A stretch of 64,000 nt of DNA from Paracoccus solventivorans (GTDB lineage Bacteria > Pseudomonadota > Alphaproteobacteria > Rhodobacterales > Rhodobacteraceae): assembly GCF_900142875.1 (NCBI RefSeq), contig NZ_FRCK01000001.1:372001-436000 (forward strand), given 5' to 3'. Shown piece by piece: positions 62,626 through 64,000 of the stretch. The translations under genes were made by a program, and so were the position numbers. Numbering within the stretch: position 1 is the first letter of the stretch; each line of letters opens with the position of its first letter. Below the pieces are notes generated by a model, which was given only the letters and a program-made list of their open reading frames with translations, made no database searches and was not told the DNA's origin.

Positions 62626-62970
62626 ATGGCAAAGCTCAAATCGCTTCGTGGCGCTGTCGGCACCTATGGCCGCGTCACCGCGGGCGGCATCGTGGACGTC
62701 GACGAGACCATGGCCGAAAAACTGGTCAAGACCGGCAGGTTCGTCCGCGCCTCGGAGGCCGACATCGAGGCCGCACAGGCAGCGCAGCAGGCGACACTGG
62801 CGACGGCGATCCCCGGGCTGGGCGCCGGTTTTGTGCCGCTGCCTGGTGGCGCCGCGGGTGGCGCGGACCCCGAGCGTATCGCCATGGCCGAGCTTGAGGC
62901 CAAGGCCCAGGCGGAAGCGGAGGCCAAGGGAAAGGCTGCCGCTGCCAAGTCGGAGAAGGCCGCGAAATGA
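62626..62970 (+). CDS. Small head-region protein, unknown
   Basis: A 114-aa protein with a short beta-rich N-terminal part (LRGAVGTYGRVTAGGIVDVD) like small phage head proteins, and an Ala/Lys/Glu-rich helical C-terminus. It may decorate or stabilise the capsid. AGAAGGA precedes the ATG; the stop overlaps the next start by 4 bases. Confidence 0.65.
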   Translation: MAKLKSLRGAVGTYGRVTAGGIVDVDETMAEKLVKTGRFVRASEADIEAAQAAQQATLATAIPGLGAGFVPLPGGAAGGADPERIAMAELEAKAQAEAEAKGKAAAAKSEKAAK

Positions 62971-63326
62971 TCGTCCCGCCGGAGGAGTTGCGCCAGCATC
63001 TTCACATTGACGGCGACGACGAGGATGCAGTGATCAGATCCATCAGCCTGGCAGCCGAGGGGCAGGTGCGCGACTGGATCGGCCGGCCGCTCTACGCCAG
63101 CGAGGACCATCTGCCCTCGCCCGGCGCGGAAGACTACCATCCCTCGCAGATCGTCGCGGACGAGCGGATCAAGGTCGCCATCAAGATGCTGGCGGACCGG
63201 ATGTTCGCCGCCCGCGGAGGCGAGGGCGGCGGCGCCGAGGATGCGGTGCCGCCCACGACGGTCCGCGCGTTGCTCGCCGGGCACCGCGTTTTCTTCTGGG
63301 AGGCGACCCGCGATGCAGACGGGTAA
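62967..63326 (+). CDS. Head-tail connector protein (HK97 gp6-like)
   Basis: A 119-aa helical protein: PPEELRQHLHIDGDDEDAVI, AAEGQVRDWIGRPLY, IKVAIKMLADRMFAARGG. This is the usual pattern of gp6-like connectors that sit under the portal. The 3' end overlaps the next gene by 14 bases. Confidence 0.87.
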   Translation: MIVPPEELRQHLHIDGDDEDAVIRSISLAAEGQVRDWIGRPLYASEDHLPSPGAEDYHPSQIVADERIKVAIKMLADRMFAARGGEGGGAEDAVPPTTVRALLAGHRVFFWEATRDADG

Positions 63327-63648
63327 CCTGGACAGCCGTGCGACGTTTTCGCGGCGCGAGCACGTCGAAACCGACATGGGCGGCACGCTGGACCAATGGG
63401 TTACCCAGTTCGTGGTTTGGGCTGCCGTCAAGCATTTGCGGGGCGGCGAGGCCGTCATGCAGGCCCGGCTGGCCAGCCGCAACCCGGTGATATTGACGAT
63501 CCGCAATAGCACGCAGGCGCGCCGCATCACCAGCGAGTGGCAGGTCGAACTGCGCGACCGCACCGGCATCCGCAAGGTGTACGAGCTGCGCGAGGATCCC
63601 CGCCCGATCGAGCGGGGCGCCTACCTCGAAATGCTGGTGGAGGGCTGA
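63313..63648 (+). CDS. Phage head closure / head-tail adaptor protein
   Basis: A 111-aa beta-rich protein (GNLDSRATFSRREHVETDMG, WAAVKHLRGGEAVMQARLAS, ITSEWQVELRDRTGIRKVYE) typical of the SPP1 gp16 / HK97 gp7-like head closure family. It seals the connector between portal and tail. Confidence 0.88.
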   Translation: MQTGNLDSRATFSRREHVETDMGGTLDQWVTQFVVWAAVKHLRGGEAVMQARLASRNPVILTIRNSTQARRITSEWQVELRDRTGIRKVYELREDPRPIERGAYLEMLVEG

Positions 63649-63650
63649 TC

Positions 63651-64000
63651 GTGGGCACCAGCAGCGATCTGCAGCGGCTCATCGTCGCCCGGCTCAAGGC
63701 CGAGGTGCCGGCGGTGGATGGCCGGGTCTATGACAACCCGGCCGAGGATGCGGTGATGCCGTATATCAGCATCGGGCCGTCCTACTGGAGCGACGACAGC
63801 GCAGAGTGCATCCGCGCGCGGCGCGAAACGGTCCAGGTGGATGTCTGGGCCAGCAACCGGCCCGACAAGCGGGTGGCGAAGGATGTGAGCGATGCCGTCG
63901 CCGCCGCCCTCGACGACTGGGCGGATCAGGACGCACTGACCATGCATCCGCTCCGCGTAGCGCTGGTGCGGGTTATGGACGATCCGCAGCCGGGCGTGGT
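63651..64000 (+). CDS. DUF3168 tail completion protein, cut off by the window edge
   Basis: The GTG start gives MGTSSDLQRLIVARLKAEVP followed by VDGRVYDNPAEDAVMPYISI and TVQVDVWASNRPDKR. This matches DUF3168 (gp17-like) tail completion proteins. At least 116 codons are visible and the frame is still open at the last base. Confidence 0.85.
   Translation, partial: MGTSSDLQRLIVARLKAEVPAVDGRVYDNPAEDAVMPYISIGPSYWSDDSAECIRARRETVQVDVWASNRPDKRVAKDVSDAVAAALDDWADQDALTMHPLRVALVRVMDDPQPGV

Overview
The window looks like chromosome from a GC-rich alphaproteobacterium of the Rhodobacterales, most likely Paracoccus or a close relative. The evidence is the gene order of the division/cell-wall (dcw) cluster, the FtsZ C-terminal peptide ending in EIPAFLRRQ, a ScfR-type acyl-CoA regulator, an UpsM-like dcw leader and a CtrA-type box. 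The genus is inferred from gene content and protein character, not from any search.

Left arm (1-14.1 kb), mostly host metabolism: the 3' end of dnaB, a DUF486 membrane protein, a ScfR regulator, an M23 peptidase overlapping a bactofilin, then (minus strand) DUF2189-coaD, a CBS protein and a LysR regulator. A valine-degradation set follows: mmsA, then after a SulP transporter an acyl-CoA dehydrogenase, 3-hydroxyisobutyryl-CoA hydrolase and mmsB. A small His/Arg-rich RcnB-like protein ends the arm.

Envelope and division block (14.1-38.1 kb), all minus strand and so transcribed from right to left: mraZ-rsmH-ftsL-ftsI-murE-murF-mraY-murD-ftsW-murG-murC-small membrane protein-murB-ddl-ftsQ-ftsA-ftsZ-lpxC-bamD-recN. 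Most neighbours overlap by 1-4 bases. Structured intergenic repeats interrupt the run at three places. The first gene, mraZ, has a long leader with a strong intrinsic terminator, matching the UpsM sRNA arrangement known from Rhodobacter sphaeroides, and two sets of MraZ-box-like repeats.

Further host genes (38.7-42.6 kb): mrp/apbC, rlmJ, the cbpM/cbpA-like chaperone pair and an elongator-type tRNA with a CAT anticodon.

Prophage (42.6 kb to beyond the right edge): a lambdoid, HK97-type prophage is inserted at the 3' half of the tRNA. A large serine recombinase reads antisense into the tRNA. Leftward genes include a small RDF candidate, a cytosine-methyltransferase-like protein, several small proteins and a frameshifted outer-membrane barrel. 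The control region (48.0-49.7 kb) has two inverted copies of one operator/promoter element flanking a repressor and an unknown 304-aa protein, like lambda OL-rex-cI-OR. Rightward come a cro-like gene, a triple-HTH protein, a zinc/Toprim primase, a P4-type primase-helicase followed by an origin-like repeat zone, an HNH nuclease, and terminase, portal, protease, capsid and connector genes. The tail genes and attR lie outside the window.
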